A stretch of 52,774 nucleotides of DNA from Erythrobacteraceae bacterium (GCA_024642525.1 JAHEAX010000015.1:1-52774); one strand, 5' to 3'; shown: positions 43,818 to 52,774, counted from the first letter of the stretch. Program-made: numbers and translations. The notes: generated from the sequence alone by a model not told the origin.

Positions 43818-46088
43818 ATGACAGCAGCTGCCTCCGCTCGCCAGATCCTGACCCAGCTTCACGAGGTCATGGCTTCGCGTATGCACGCGCAAGGCAAGCT
43901 CGACCGCGTGGTGGAAATTGTGGGCGAAAGCCTCGATAGCGAAGTCTGCTCGATCTACCTTCTGCGCGAAGGAATGCTGGAACTTTATGCAACCCGCGGG
44001 CTGAATGCGAGCGCGGTTCACGTCACCCGCATGGCAATCGGCGAAGGGCTGACCGGCATGATTGCCGAGCAGATCGAAACGCTTAACCTTGCCGAGGCAA
44101 AGGCGCACCCTGACTTCCAGTATCGGCCCGAAACAGGCGAGGAAAAATTCCATTCCTTTGCTGGTGTGCCGATTGTCTACCGTGAACGCGCAGTGGGCGT
44201 GCTGTGCGTGCAGCATGTGGACCCGCGCCGCTATGAAGATGTCGAGATCGAGGCCCTCCAGACAACCGCGATGGTGCTGTCGGAACTGATCGCCCACAAT
44301 GAACTCGTCGACGAAGAAACCGTGTTGGGCCTGTCTGCGGCGCAGACGGGGCCGGTCACAATCGAAGGGCTGACGCTGGCCAAGGGGCTGGCCAGCGGCG
44401 TCGCTGTATTCCACCAGCCGCGCATCACCATCGACCAGGTTATGGCGGACGATACAGAGGCCGAACGCCAGCGGGTTTACCGCGCTTTTGACAAGATGCG
44501 CGAAGGTATTGACGCCATGACCAGCCAGGCGGAATTCCGTGTTGGCGGTGAACATGAAGAAGTCCTCCAGACCTACAAGATGTTTGCCTATGACGAAGGC
44601 TGGTCGCGCAGGATCAACGAAGCAATCGATTCCGGCCTGACCGCGGAAGCCGCGATCGAGCGGGTGCAGCAACGCACCAGGATGCGGATGCGCGAAATCG
44701 ACGATCCGCTGCTGGCTGACCGGATGCATGATCTGGAAGACCTGTCCAATCGCCTGCTCCGCATCGTGTCGGGCCAGTTGGGAACGGCGGCAACGCAGGG
44801 TCTGCGCCGGGATACGATCCTGATTGCAAGGAACCTCGGCCCTGCCGAACTGCTCGAATATGACCGCCGGCGGTTGAAAGGCGTGGTGCTGGAAGAAGGC
44901 TCTCTCACTTCGCACGTCGTCATCGTGGCGCGCGCGATGGGTATTGCCGTTCTGGGCCGTGCGCGCGGTGTCCGCGGCATCGTGCGCGAAGGTGACGAAG
45001 TGCTGGTGGATGCCGATGCCGGCACTGCCATTGTCCGGCCAGCGCAGCAGATGCTCACCGCGTTCGAGGCGCGCTTTGCCAAATCGCGCGAACGGCAGGC
45101 ACTCTATGCCGAATTGCGCGATGTGGAGCCGTTCACCCGCTGCGGCACACGCATTCAGGTGATGATGAATGCCGGGCTGCGTGAAGATATCTCCAGCCTC
45201 AGCCTGGTCGGCGCTGACGGGATCGGGCTTTTCAGAACGGAATTCCAGTTTCTGGTGTCTTCCACCCTGCCGCAGCGCGAACGCCAGTTCAGGCTCTACC
45301 GCGATGTGCTGGAAGCCGCAGGCGACAAACCGGTCATCTTCCGCACGGTCGATATTGGCGGCGACAAGGCTGTGCCCTATCTCCGCTCTGGCGAGGCAGA
45401 GCATGATGAAAACCCCGCGATGGGCTGGCGCGCCCTGCGCCTCGCGCTCGAACGTGAAGGCCTGTTGAAAGTCCAGGCGCGAGCGTTGATCGAAGCTGCT
45501 GCGGGCCGGACGCTTTACGTGATGTTCCCGATGGTATCGGAGCCGTGGGAATTCGATGCTGCAAAAGCTGTGTTCGAATCCCAGGTCAAATATTTAAAAG
45601 CGCAGAAAAAACTGCTTCCCGAAGCCATCAAGTATGGCGCGATGCTGGAAGTTCCTGCACTGGCCGAAGTGCTGGACCTGCTGATCCCGCGCCTGTCCTT
45701 CCTGTCGGTCGGGACAAATGATCTGACCCAGTTCCTGTTTGCGGCCGACCGGGCAAACCCGAAACTGGCTGAACGGTATGATTGGCTCAGCCCTGCAATT
45801 CTGCGGTTCCTGCGCCGGGTTGCGCTGGCGACCGAGGGGCAGCCGGTGGAACTGGGTGTGTGCGGTGAAATGGGCGGGCGGCGGCTGGAAGCGCTGGCAT
45901 TGCTTGGGCTGGGGTTCAGGCGGCTGTCCATAACGCCGGTTTCGGTCGGCCCGATCAAGGAGCTGGTGCGCAAGGTCGATCTGAAACAATTATCAAATTT
46001 CATGAGCAAGATGCTTTCGCAGCCCCCCGCGGACATTCGCAAGGAACTTCAAGGCTGGGCAGCGGCCAATGATATCGAGGTTGATTGA
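43818..46088 (+). CDS. ptsP: Phosphoenolpyruvate-protein phosphotransferase PtsP (EI-Ntr)
   Basis: The protein is 756 aa. An N-terminal GAF domain (about 20-160) is followed by the EI phosphohistidine domain with active His366 (GSLTSHVVIV) and the PEP-binding TIM barrel with catalytic Cys682 (GVCGEMGG). It starts the nitrogen-type phosphotransferase relay (EI-Ntr to NPr to EIIA-Ntr), a regulatory chain rather than sugar import. The GAF domain lets glutamine or another signal modulate it. No npr or ptsN is nearby. Confidence 0.95.
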   Translation: MTAAASARQILTQLHEVMASRMHAQGKLDRVVEIVGESLDSEVCSIYLLREGMLELYATRGLNASAVHVTRMAIGEGLTGMIAEQIETLNLAEAKAHPDFQYRPETGEEKFHSFAGVPIVYRERAVGVLCVQHVDPRRYEDVEIEALQTTAMVLSELIAHNELVDEETVLGLSAAQTGPVTIEGLTLAKGLASGVAVFHQPRITIDQVMADDTEAERQRVYRAFDKMREGIDAMTSQAEFRVGGEHEEVLQTYKMFAYDEGWSRRINEAIDSGLTAEAAIERVQQRTRMRMREIDDPLLADRMHDLEDLSNRLLRIVSGQLGTAATQGLRRDTILIARNLGPAELLEYDRRRLKGVVLEEGSLTSHVVIVARAMGIAVLGRARGVRGIVREGDEVLVDADAGTAIVRPAQQMLTAFEARFAKSRERQALYAELRDVEPFTRCGTRIQVMMNAGLREDISSLSLVGADGIGLFRTEFQFLVSSTLPQRERQFRLYRDVLEAAGDKPVIFRTVDIGGDKAVPYLRSGEAEHDENPAMGWRALRLALEREGLLKVQARALIEAAAGRTLYVMFPMVSEPWEFDAAKAVFESQVKYLKAQKKLLPEAIKYGAMLEVPALAEVLDLLIPRLSFLSVGTNDLTQFLFAADRANPKLAERYDWLSPAILRFLRRVALATEGQPVELGVCGEMGGRRLEALALLGLGFRRLSITPVSVGPIKELVRKVDLKQLSNFMSKMLSQPPADIRKELQGWAAANDIEVD

Positions 46089-46146
46089 GTTCACCGTGCA
46101 GCGAAGCCGCCTCGTCGAATTGGCGTAGGCCTCGCACGCAACCTGC

Positions 46147-46176
46147 TTGACAGGCGGCCCCGCGCATTCTTCTGAT
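46147..46176 (+). promoter_or_regulatory. Candidate promoter of the RodZ-like gene
   Basis: TTGACA at 46147-46152 and TCTGAT at 46171-46176 are 18 bases apart, about 40 bases before the ATG. This is a perfect -35 and a 4/6 -10. Confidence 0.45.
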
Positions 46177-46214
46177 GCGTCAAAATAAAATACCGGGGGC
46201 GCAAGGGATCAAAA

Positions 46215-47072
46215 ATGTCGGACGTGGATGAAAATTTTGAAAATCAATTGCCTCTCGAAGGGGCAGGCCAGATGCTGCGACGGGCGAGGGAAAAGGCCAA
46301 GATGTCGCTCGAACAGTTGGCGGCAGAAACGCGCATCCCCCAGCGGCATCTCGAACTGATCGAGGCAGGTGATTTCACGGGCTTGCCCGCGCGAACATAT
46401 GCCATCGGTTTTTCGCGCAGCTACGCCAAGGTTGTCGGTCTGGATGACCGGGTCATTGCCGACCAGGTGAGGGCAGAACTGGCACAGGCCGGTTCCGACG
46501 ATCGCGGCCGGACACCGGGTTTTGAACCGGGCGATCCGGCACGGATTCCCACTCGCGGTCTTGCATGGCTGAGCGCGCTTGCAGCAGTCCTGCTGCTGGT
46601 CGGCGGTTTTGCCTATTTCCGCGATTACTTCATGCCGGGCACTGGCCCTGGCCCATTGACAGAACCTGCACCGCAGCAGGTTGTAGCGCCGGCTGCTGCG
46701 CCGGGCGCGCAGGATGCCATCAATCCCGAAGGGCCGGTTGTCTTTACCGCGCTTGAAGACGGCGTGTGGGTGCGTTTCTACGATGCGGCAGGCACGCGTC
46801 TGATGGAAAAGGAAATGGCCAAGGGTGAAACCTATACTGTTCCTGGCGATGTCGAAGGGCCGCGTCTGTGGACCGGCAGGCCCGATGCACTGGCCATTTC
46901 CATCGACGGAAAACCGGTGAACAAACTGGCTGAAGACGACCAGATCATGCGTGACGTCGCCATCAGCGCGCAGGCGTTGCTGGCACGTGATGCCGCCGGT
47001 GCTGTGCCAGTTGGAACTGTGGCCGCGTCGGGCCAATCAGCGGGTCAGCCATCGGCAATTCCGGCCAACTGA
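46215..47072 (+). CDS. RodZ-like helix-turn-helix membrane protein (HTH_25/DUF4115)
   Basis: The protein is 285 aa. A cytoplasmic HTH (17-80; LRRAREKAKMSLEQLAAETR) is followed by one membrane helix (about 116-136), a Pro/Ala linker and a periplasmic beta domain of DUF4115 type (VVFTALEDGVWVRFYDAAG). This is the RodZ layout, in which the HTH binds MreB during rod-shape growth. The rest of the mre genes are elsewhere. A CpoB-like gene follows after 158 bases. Confidence 0.87.
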   Translation: MSDVDENFENQLPLEGAGQMLRRAREKAKMSLEQLAAETRIPQRHLELIEAGDFTGLPARTYAIGFSRSYAKVVGLDDRVIADQVRAELAQAGSDDRGRTPGFEPGDPARIPTRGLAWLSALAAVLLLVGGFAYFRDYFMPGTGPGPLTEPAPQQVVAPAAAPGAQDAINPEGPVVFTALEDGVWVRFYDAAGTRLMEKEMAKGETYTVPGDVEGPRLWTGRPDALAISIDGKPVNKLAEDDQIMRDVAISAQALLARDAAGAVPVGTVAASGQSAGQPSAIPAN

Positions 47073-47230
47073 CGCCATCCGGGGCTTTCCCCCGATTTAC
47101 CCGTCCCAGTCTCGACAATTCAGGAATGGTGCGGCAGGAATCGGTCACGCTGTTCAGCCACGGTTTGCGTGTCGGCGGCATATCGGTCTGAAAGGGCCGT
47201 TTATTTGGATTTACAGGAGCGTTTCGCAAG

Positions 47231-48187
47231 ATGACCACCCGTTTCAGCCGTGCAGTTCTAGGCGGCATGGCGATTGTCGCTATCGGTGCCGCCTCCATGC
47301 CAGCCAGTGCGCAGGACAATGACGAAGCGCGCATTCGCAAGCTCGAAGCGGAAGTCCGCGCCCTGCAACGCACCGTGTTTCCTGGTGGGGCGGGCCGGTT
47401 TTTCGAACCTGAAATCACCAGTGGTGCTGCCAAGCCTGCCACTTCTGTAACGCCGTCCTCCACCGCAGTGACAGATATTCTGGCGCGGATGGATGCGTTG
47501 GAAACACAGATGCAGTCGCTGACAGCGCAGACAGAGGAAAACACAAATTCCCTGCGCCTGTTGACTACCCGTCTGGCCGCGCTGGAAGTCACCAGCGGCG
47601 CAGCGGCAGAAGCGGCCAATGGCGCGCCTGAAACCAATCTTTCGGCCATGACCGGTGGTGCATCCGCCACTCGTCCGCCGGTGGAAGTGGCCGCACGTCC
47701 AGCGCCGCAGCAGCCTGCACCTCGTCCGGCTGTTGCCACTGGCCCGACGGCAGAACGTCTTGCCGCCGTGCAGAAAATCGCCAAGCCGCAGACAGACGAT
47801 GCCGCCGATGATGAATATAGTTATGGCTTCCGCCTGTGGGATGCAGGCTTCTATCCCGAAGCGCAGCAGCAGCTGACCTTGTTTGTCGAGAAATACCCCA
47901 ACCACAGCCGCATAAGCTTTGGCCGCAACCTGCTCGGCCGTGCCTATCTGGACGATGGCAAGGCCAAGGAAGCTGCCCCGTGGTTCCTGCGCAATTACCA
48001 GGCTGACAAACAGTCTGCCCGCGCGCCTGACAGCTTGCTGTATCTCGCTGAATCGATGATTGCCACCAAGGATACGAGCCGTGCCTGTATCGCTCTTGCA
48101 GAATTTGGCGAGACATACCCCGCGTTGGCTTCAGGGCGTCTGGCCGACCAGTATCAGGCCAATTTGCGCAAGGTAAAATGCAATTGA
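47231..48187 (+). CDS. Periplasmic TPR protein, CpoB/YbgF-like
   Basis: The protein is 318 aa. The signal peptide ends at ASAQ. A short N-terminal coiled coil (DEARIRKLEAEVRALQRT), a second one (LARMDALETQMQSLTAQ) and an Ala/Pro linker lead to C-terminal TPRs (EYSYGFRLWDAGFYPEAQQQ, NLLGRAYLDDGKAKEAAPWF). This is the CpoB layout, which coordinates peptidoglycan synthesis and Tol-Pal constriction. tol/pal genes are not in the window. Its stop overlaps the probable tilS start. Confidence 0.87.
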   Translation: MTTRFSRAVLGGMAIVAIGAASMPASAQDNDEARIRKLEAEVRALQRTVFPGGAGRFFEPEITSGAAKPATSVTPSSTAVTDILARMDALETQMQSLTAQTEENTNSLRLLTTRLAALEVTSGAAAEAANGAPETNLSAMTGGASATRPPVEVAARPAPQQPAPRPAVATGPTAERLAAVQKIAKPQTDDAADDEYSYGFRLWDAGFYPEAQQQLTLFVEKYPNHSRISFGRNLLGRAYLDDGKAKEAAPWFLRNYQADKQSARAPDSLLYLAESMIATKDTSRACIALAEFGETYPALASGRLADQYQANLRKVKCN

Positions 48188-49148
48188 CAGGCCCGTTGAT
48201 CCGCAGCTGGTAGCGCGGTTCCGCGCTGATCTGACGCGGCTGTGGCCCAAGGAAGGCGATAGTTCCGGCAAGCTGGGTCTGGCGGTTTCCGGTGGTCCGG
48301 ACAGCATGGCAATGCTGCTATTGGCCCACGCTGCCTTGCCCGGCGAAATCCAGGCGGCGACGGTGGACCATGGCCTGCGGGCAGAAGCGGCCGCAGAAGC
48401 TGACTTCGTGGCGCGAACCTGCGCAGAGCTGGGCGTGCCGCATGTGACATTCACGGTGAATGTTGCGTCAGGCAATGTGCAGGATGAAGCGCGCAATGCC
48501 CGCTATGGTGCCCTTGCAAAATGGGCGGCTGATCGTGGACTGTCAGCGATTGCGACTGCCCATCATGCTGACGATCAGGCGGAAACCATGCTCATGCGGC
48601 TCAATCGGGGCAGTGGCCTGTCTGGCCTCACAGGCATCAGGGCGCGCACGACTGTTCCTGGCACCCAAATCCCCCTGCTGCGCCCCTTGCTGGGGTGGCG
48701 CAGGCAGGATCTTGGCCTGCTGGTGGAAGATGCGGGCATCGAAGCGGTGCAAGACCCGTCAAACCTCGACCTCAAATTTGACCGGGTGAAGCTGCGTCAG
48801 CGCCTGTCAGGTGCAGACTGGATCGATACTGCTGCACTTGCCGCCAGCGCCAGCCATCTGGCTGATGCCGAAGAAGCACTGGAATGGTGTATAATGCAGG
48901 AATGGGAAGGCTGCGTCAGGGAAGACGGGGAAACCCTGCGCTATTTGCCCAGGGCACCGCGAGCCATCCGGTTGCGAGTGGTCGCCCGCTTGATTGCCGA
49001 GATTGGCGGTAAACCCCGCGGCAGCGCAGTGGCACGGCTGGTCGATGCGCTGGAAAATGGCGAGACAGCCTCGCTTTCCGGCGCAGTTGCACGGGTAGAC
49101 GGGGAGGAATGGGTGTTCGCGCCGGAGCCGCAGCGCCGGACCGGCTAG
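48183..49148 (+). CDS. tilS: tRNA(Ile)-lysidine synthetase TilS, probable ATT start
   Basis: The protein is 321 aa from ATT 48183. It modifies C34 of tRNA-Ile(CAU) to lysidine. The PP-loop SGGPDSMAM lies at 36-44, and homologous sequence (VARFRADLTRLWP) runs upstream of it. The frame is open back to 48177, but no ATG, GTG or TTG occurs before the ATG at 48306, which lies inside the PP-loop. ATT at 48183 overlaps the cpoB-like stop (ATTGA) and has AAGG 9 bases upstream. CTG at 48207 is the alternative. Later motifs HHADDQAETMLMRLNRGSG and RPLLGWRRQDL are intact. Confidence 0.9.
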   Translation: MDRPVDPQLVARFRADLTRLWPKEGDSSGKLGLAVSGGPDSMAMLLLAHAALPGEIQAATVDHGLRAEAAAEADFVARTCAELGVPHVTFTVNVASGNVQDEARNARYGALAKWAADRGLSAIATAHHADDQAETMLMRLNRGSGLSGLTGIRARTTVPGTQIPLLRPLLGWRRQDLGLLVEDAGIEAVQDPSNLDLKFDRVKLRQRLSGADWIDTAALAASASHLADAEEALEWCIMQEWEGCVREDGETLRYLPRAPRAIRLRVVARLIAEIGGKPRGSAVARLVDALENGETASLSGAVARVDGEEWVFAPEPQRRTG

Positions 49149-49804
49149 ATTATGGAATCGCCCATGCCGATCATCTTGCCGCGGGTAATGATGACCGTGT
49201 CGCCCTTGCTGGCGACGGCGAACAACTTGGCAGCGAAATCATTGGGCGTGCCAATGCAGCCGTGGCTGGCATAGCCATTTTGCACGGGCGAACCGTGGAT
49301 GGAAATTCCGTCCCATGTCAGCCGCAGCGTATAGGGCATGGGCGCGCCGTAGATGCTCGAAATATTGTCGCGCTTCTTTTGCAGGATGGGAAAACTGCCA
49401 AGCGGAGTGGGGTGATCCTGCGTGCCCAGCAAAACGGCGGTCGCGCCGATTTCATAGCCATTGCGGAACACGGACAGGACGCGGGCTTCAAGATCGACAG
49501 TCATCACCAGCGGACCATCCGGAACGCCTTCATCGTCCCAGTGCCACTCGCCATATTTGATCGGGCCATCAATCGGCAGGATGCGCTTGATGACGAAGGG
49601 GCCGTCGGGCTCTTCCTGCAAAGCGGCAGGTTGCGCACTAGCGGCAACCGGACCTTCCACTGCCGGACTGCGTTCAGGCGCGGCAACCGCTTGCAAGCCG
49701 GTTGCAGTGCCTTCGCCCATGAAGTCGCCAGCCAGTGTCGCGCCGCCAAATGCCAGCGCCACTGTGGCTGCTGCCAGCGTTATCCATTTCAAGATCGGGT
49801 CCAT
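49145..49804 (-). CDS. L,D-transpeptidase (YkuD domain)
   Basis: The protein is 219 aa. An N-terminal hydrophobic signal/anchor (about 5-27) precedes a variable Ala-rich stretch and a YkuD domain whose catalytic motif is HGSPVQNGYASHGCIGTP, with His170, His181 and Cys183. It forms 3-3 cross-links in peptidoglycan or attaches proteins to it, in the periplasm. Its 3' end overlaps the tilS stop by 4 bases, convergently. Confidence 0.93.
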   Translation of the reverse strand: MDPILKWITLAAATVALAFGGATLAGDFMGEGTATGLQAVAAPERSPAVEGPVAASAQPAALQEEPDGPFVIKRILPIDGPIKYGEWHWDDEGVPDGPLVMTVDLEARVLSVFRNGYEIGATAVLLGTQDHPTPLGSFPILQKKRDNISSIYGAPMPYTLRLTWDGISIHGSPVQNGYASHGCIGTPNDFAAKLFAVASKGDTVIITRGKMIGMGDSII

Positions 49805-49902
49805 GCAGCCTTAATGCGCCAGATCGTTGAAAGTTGCCAGTATCAGCCATGCCCCGTCCCACAGTGAAACGCACCGCGGGCAATAATTAACGCAGCAACG
49901 GG

Positions 49903-52692
49903 TCAGCCATGGGCGCCGAATTCATTGGCAATGGCCGTGGTGATCTGCAGCGCCAGCCCATAGGACCGTTCCAGCGGGTCGATATAGTCACGCTGGATGG
50001 CCGAATAGCCTTCGCCGGTGCCATCGGGATAATCGCTCGGCTCTGCAATGTCGAAATCGTCAAGCCGTGGGAAGCTGGTGGGATAGGCACGGCGCAACTG
50101 CGTCAATGCGTCGTCGATCCTCAGCGTGAAGACCATTTCCAGCACATCATCGCGGCTGATGTCGTTGGCGCGGCTGAACGCGGGAATCGACACTGCCTTT
50201 AGGAACATATGCTGAAGCAGGGCCAGCCGCAGCGACTGCAAAACGCCAATCGTGCGCCGCGTATCTTCACGGTCTGGCAGAGGCGCTTCGTCAGGAATGA
50301 GATCGAGCAGGCGATGCAGTTTCAGCGCATCTACCCGCAGGCGCGATGCAAGGCGGCGGAACACGCCGGTGCGGTCGTCCTTGGTTAGATATTCCGCCAA
50401 TGCCTCGCACGCATCGGACAGATGGCTTTCCATGCCGCGATAGGGCCGGCTGGCCCAATAGGCAGAATTGAACAATTCGCCGAAGGCAGCGACTGTCTTG
50501 ATGCTCGCCAAGGCGTTCGCCGCGCGCAGCAGGCGCACCAGCTGGCGGCCACGCTCGCTTTCCTGCAGCAGCTCGGCAACATCTTCGTAATTGCCGTCAG
50601 CCGCGCTGCCAACTCCGGCGATGACATTCACCGGATAGCCAAGCTGCTGCAAAATCGCATTATGAGGGATCGCGCGGATCTGGCGCAGGCTCATGTCCCG
50701 GTCTGCCGAAATATCCGACTGGCGGCGAGATTTCCGGCTGCCTGTTTCGTTCAGCAGGCCAAGCCCGAAGGCGGTAATGGCCCGTGAATAAGTCTTGCTT
50801 TCAAGATGCTGGCGCTGGTGGGAACGGATGGCGCGATAAAAATCGAGGCTGAGATCGGTGCGGCGATAAAATGGGTCGGTCGGCGCGTCCGCATCCGTAT
50901 CGGCGGGGCGGTTTTCAGCAATTCTGCTCAGCGTTGCCAGCGCCAGTTCAGGAGTGGCGAAGAACAGATAGCCATCCCCCCCCTGGAAACTGACCTCGGG
51001 TTCCAGCCTGATACCGGCCCGGATGAAACGGCGGCGTGCCCATGGGCTGAGAGGCCATGCCAGCCTGTCGGCAAAGCTTTCAGGATGTGCGCCGCGGCCC
51101 ATGCTTTCGCCATGGGTGTTGAAGATGAGCGCAGCCACGTCCGTCAGCCCGTTTTCGCGCATGGCATCGGCCAACCGGCCCTGCAGCCGCTCAATCGCCA
51201 AGCTGGCCGGAATTTGGCCGACGAAACGTCCTGCGTCGGAAAATCCGGTCTGGATGGCAGCGCGCCCACGGGTGCGGGCATAGGACTGGTAGACCGGTTC
51301 TGAAAGCAGCGCGTCGAGGAACCGGCCGCCATGTTCCAGCGCACTTTCCGTTTCGAACAGGGGCGACACATCGACCTTGTCTTCAATGCCGAACAGGCGG
51401 GAGAAATAGAGGGCGGCCAGAATGGTGGAGGGTTGTTCGCATTCGGCAATCAGCATCCGGATCGGCGCATCACCGTCCACGTGATGGAGTATTTGCGCCA
51501 TGGCCAGGAACTGGCGGATGGCGGTGCTGCTTTCGATGGCGAGTGCCGCGAAGTTAGACCGCAGTGGCTTCACTGTTTCCAGCAATTCACGCAATGTTGC
51601 CATTGCGCCCTTGCTGCCGAGGTCGAGCGTATTGTCCGGGTCAATCCGCCGCCGGATGGCATTGTGGAGCTGGCTGGAATTTACGCGGAAATGGATCCAC
51701 CCCATGCCAAGCCCGTCGGCGCGCATGGCCGCGGCAAGTGTCTTGAGAGCAATGGCGCGGCCACTGTCAGCTGCGGCGGCTTCTTCTTCGAGTGCGTTTA
51801 TGACAGGGGCAAGCGTCAGCAGCTTGTCCGGGTCTTCCTGCGTCAGCCTGTTGGCCGCTGCTGAAAGTGCGGCGGGCTCGCTCAGATCGCTGCGGAAATC
51901 ATGGGTGCGGGCGTGGGTATATTGCGCTGCGCCGCGTAGTTTTTCGAGCAGCGGGTGGTGAGCGTCTATCGCTTCCAACGATGCAACATAGCGGTCCAGC
52001 CGCTCTGCCTTTTCAGACAGGCGGAAGCCGATGGAATCGAACCACTTGATGTCGGTTCGCCCGTCCATGTCATAACCGACCCAGCTGGCGAAGCGGATTG
52101 GCAGCGGGACAAGGCTGGTCCATTCGTCCGGCCAGTTTTCTTGTGCCGTCGACAGGGCCTGGCCCACGATGCGATCGCGTGCATCCTGCGCATTGGCAAT
52201 CGCCTGCATGGCGCGGCCATGTTCATAGGCAAGGGTGATTTCAGGCCGCTGGCTGGGTGCAGGGCAGGCGTTTTCGGCAATATCGTCGTCGCTGCTGGCC
52301 GACCGGGCCACGGCTTCGGATTGGGCAGGGGTCAGAAGAAAGGTGGGGTGGGCCGTGAATACAGCGTGCAGGCCGGGCTGCTCCCACCGGGCGCGATAGG
52401 CGGCGAAATCTTCCTGCGCAGTGTGCCGTGCCAGCACCGCGATATTTGCATCTGGCGAGACGGGTGCGACCAACCGGCGAAGGCGGCGGGCGCGGCTCTG
52501 CAAGGCGTCGCATTCCAGTTCAGATACCAGCCCCTGCACGGCATCGAGCGTCAATTCGCCGCTTTCCATCTTTCGCGACAGGTCGAGCGAAAGCTGGAAC
52601 ACGGGGTTGAATAGTGGCGTTTCGCGCGTTTTTACATGCAGCGCCTGCAGCCTTTCCTTCAACCCGCTGACGCTGATTTCAATGCTGGTCAT
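49903..52692 (-). CDS. Phosphoenolpyruvate carboxylase homologue with altered catalytic motifs
   Basis: The protein is 929 aa, normal PEPC length, with recognisable PEPC blocks: VFTAHPTFLL (111-120, TAHPTE in active enzymes), IHFRVNSSQLH, VSPLFETESAL and a C-terminal YIDPLERSYGLALQ. The key loops differ. GFSDAGRFVG (483-492) replaces GYSDSxKDxG, losing the Lys. FNTHGESMGRGAHP (524-537) replaces FHGRGGxxGRGGxP, losing the His and Arg. The last residues are FGAHG instead of RNTG. Carboxylase activity is therefore doubtful. The ATG overlaps the upstream eda stop. Confidence 0.85.
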   Translation of the reverse strand: MTSIEISVSGLKERLQALHVKTRETPLFNPVFQLSLDLSRKMESGELTLDAVQGLVSELECDALQSRARRLRRLVAPVSPDANIAVLARHTAQEDFAAYRARWEQPGLHAVFTAHPTFLLTPAQSEAVARSASSDDDIAENACPAPSQRPEITLAYEHGRAMQAIANAQDARDRIVGQALSTAQENWPDEWTSLVPLPIRFASWVGYDMDGRTDIKWFDSIGFRLSEKAERLDRYVASLEAIDAHHPLLEKLRGAAQYTHARTHDFRSDLSEPAALSAAANRLTQEDPDKLLTLAPVINALEEEAAAADSGRAIALKTLAAAMRADGLGMGWIHFRVNSSQLHNAIRRRIDPDNTLDLGSKGAMATLRELLETVKPLRSNFAALAIESSTAIRQFLAMAQILHHVDGDAPIRMLIAECEQPSTILAALYFSRLFGIEDKVDVSPLFETESALEHGGRFLDALLSEPVYQSYARTRGRAAIQTGFSDAGRFVGQIPASLAIERLQGRLADAMRENGLTDVAALIFNTHGESMGRGAHPESFADRLAWPLSPWARRRFIRAGIRLEPEVSFQGGDGYLFFATPELALATLSRIAENRPADTDADAPTDPFYRRTDLSLDFYRAIRSHQRQHLESKTYSRAITAFGLGLLNETGSRKSRRQSDISADRDMSLRQIRAIPHNAILQQLGYPVNVIAGVGSAADGNYEDVAELLQESERGRQLVRLLRAANALASIKTVAAFGELFNSAYWASRPYRGMESHLSDACEALAEYLTKDDRTGVFRRLASRLRVDALKLHRLLDLIPDEAPLPDREDTRRTIGVLQSLRLALLQHMFLKAVSIPAFSRANDISRDDVLEMVFTLRIDDALTQLRRAYPTSFPRLDDFDIAEPSDYPDGTGEGYSAIQRDYIDPLERSYGLALQITTAIANEFGAHG

Positions 52693-52774
52693 CCGCGAAG
52701 CTCCATTGCGCTCCGGGCCAGAGCTTCGATTGCAGGCTTGTCAGGTTCGCCCTTGGGGGCAACCCAGCTGCCGC
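52689..52774 (-). CDS. eda: KDPG aldolase Eda, C-terminal end (partial)
   Basis: Only the last 27 codons are in the window. They read GSWVAPKGEP, then a helix ending in ALARSAMELRG and TGA, which matches the C-terminus of 2-keto-3-deoxy-6-phosphogluconate aldolase (GGSW, then ALAREA). That enzyme is the last step of the Entner-Doudoroff pathway. The stop overlaps the PEPC-like ATG. Confidence 0.6.
   Translation of the reverse strand, partial: GSWVAPKGEPDKPAIEALARSAMELRG

Noticed and set aside
43803-45404. A 533-codon open frame antisense to ptsP
   Set aside because: Same shadow composition; the plus-strand EI-Ntr motifs are complete.
47080-47094. CGGGG/CCCCG hairpin after the RodZ-like gene
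   Set aside because: Only five base pairs and no T-run; too weak to call a terminator.

Overview
The window looks like a chromosomal segment of a Sphingomonadales alphaproteobacterium, probably close to Erythrobacter/Altererythrobacter. This is inferred from gene content, not from a database search. The pointers are: protein-coding DNA near 62% GC in the lines I counted by hand; an RcdA-type (DUF1465) CtrA-proteolysis adaptor; a TTAACCAT CtrA-like half-site before a chemotaxis operon; two YdcH-like DUF465 mini-proteins; a TonB-dependent receptor; and a truncated KDPG aldolase at the right edge. Most of the window is ordinary core genome, with compact operons that use 4-base start/stop overlaps.

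Left edge (1-1230): an initiator tRNA-fMet with its 3' half duplicated 1061 bases downstream. The two copies bracket a small, lower-GC islet holding one unrecognised ORF and its own UUCG-loop terminator, and no integrase. This is the clearest sign of horizontal transfer here. Next come a HerA/FtsK-type ATPase and a 68-aa small protein (minus strand).

3.4-10.3 kb (plus): a SARP-like winged-helix/TolB-like/TPR regulator, then a cluster of small SnoaL/NTF2-like and secreted proteins and a VOC metalloprotein. A perfect 15-bp hairpin lies inside this cluster. The tRNA hydroxylase TrhO and a glutathione S-transferase follow.

10.3-19.0 kb (minus): a chemotaxis operon cheA-cheW-cheY-cheB-cheR, followed by a GGDEF-EAL protein translationally coupled to an MCP. 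CheA has two CheW-like domains and a receiver-like tail. A CtrA-like half-site lies before cheA.

19.1-25.4 kb (plus): 5-oxoprolinase, the DUF969/DUF979 membrane pair and a DUF2891 protein, all with overlapping or abutting ends; probably a pyroglutamate uptake and hydrolysis unit. Then come a MATE exporter, a class II aldolase, an orphan xanthine-dehydrogenase-type 2Fe-2S subunit, and a TonB siderophore receptor with a strong Fur box, divergent from an ArsC-family protein.

31-43 kb: MFS transporter, PmtA-like methyltransferase, a polytopic membrane protein, lipB with a coupled lipoprotein, an Old Yellow Enzyme, an EamA transporter, a DUF2254 membrane protein, an MBL-DUF4230-nadA operon, glpK and rcdA.

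43-52.8 kb: two divergent DUF465 genes around a structured intergenic region, ptsP (EI-Ntr), a RodZ-like HTH membrane protein, a CpoB-like TPR protein coupled to tilS (which has no ATG, GTG or TTG ahead of its PP-loop and seems to start at ATT), an L,D-transpeptidase, and a phosphoenolpyruvate carboxylase homologue whose catalytic motifs are substituted, preceded by the 3' end of eda.
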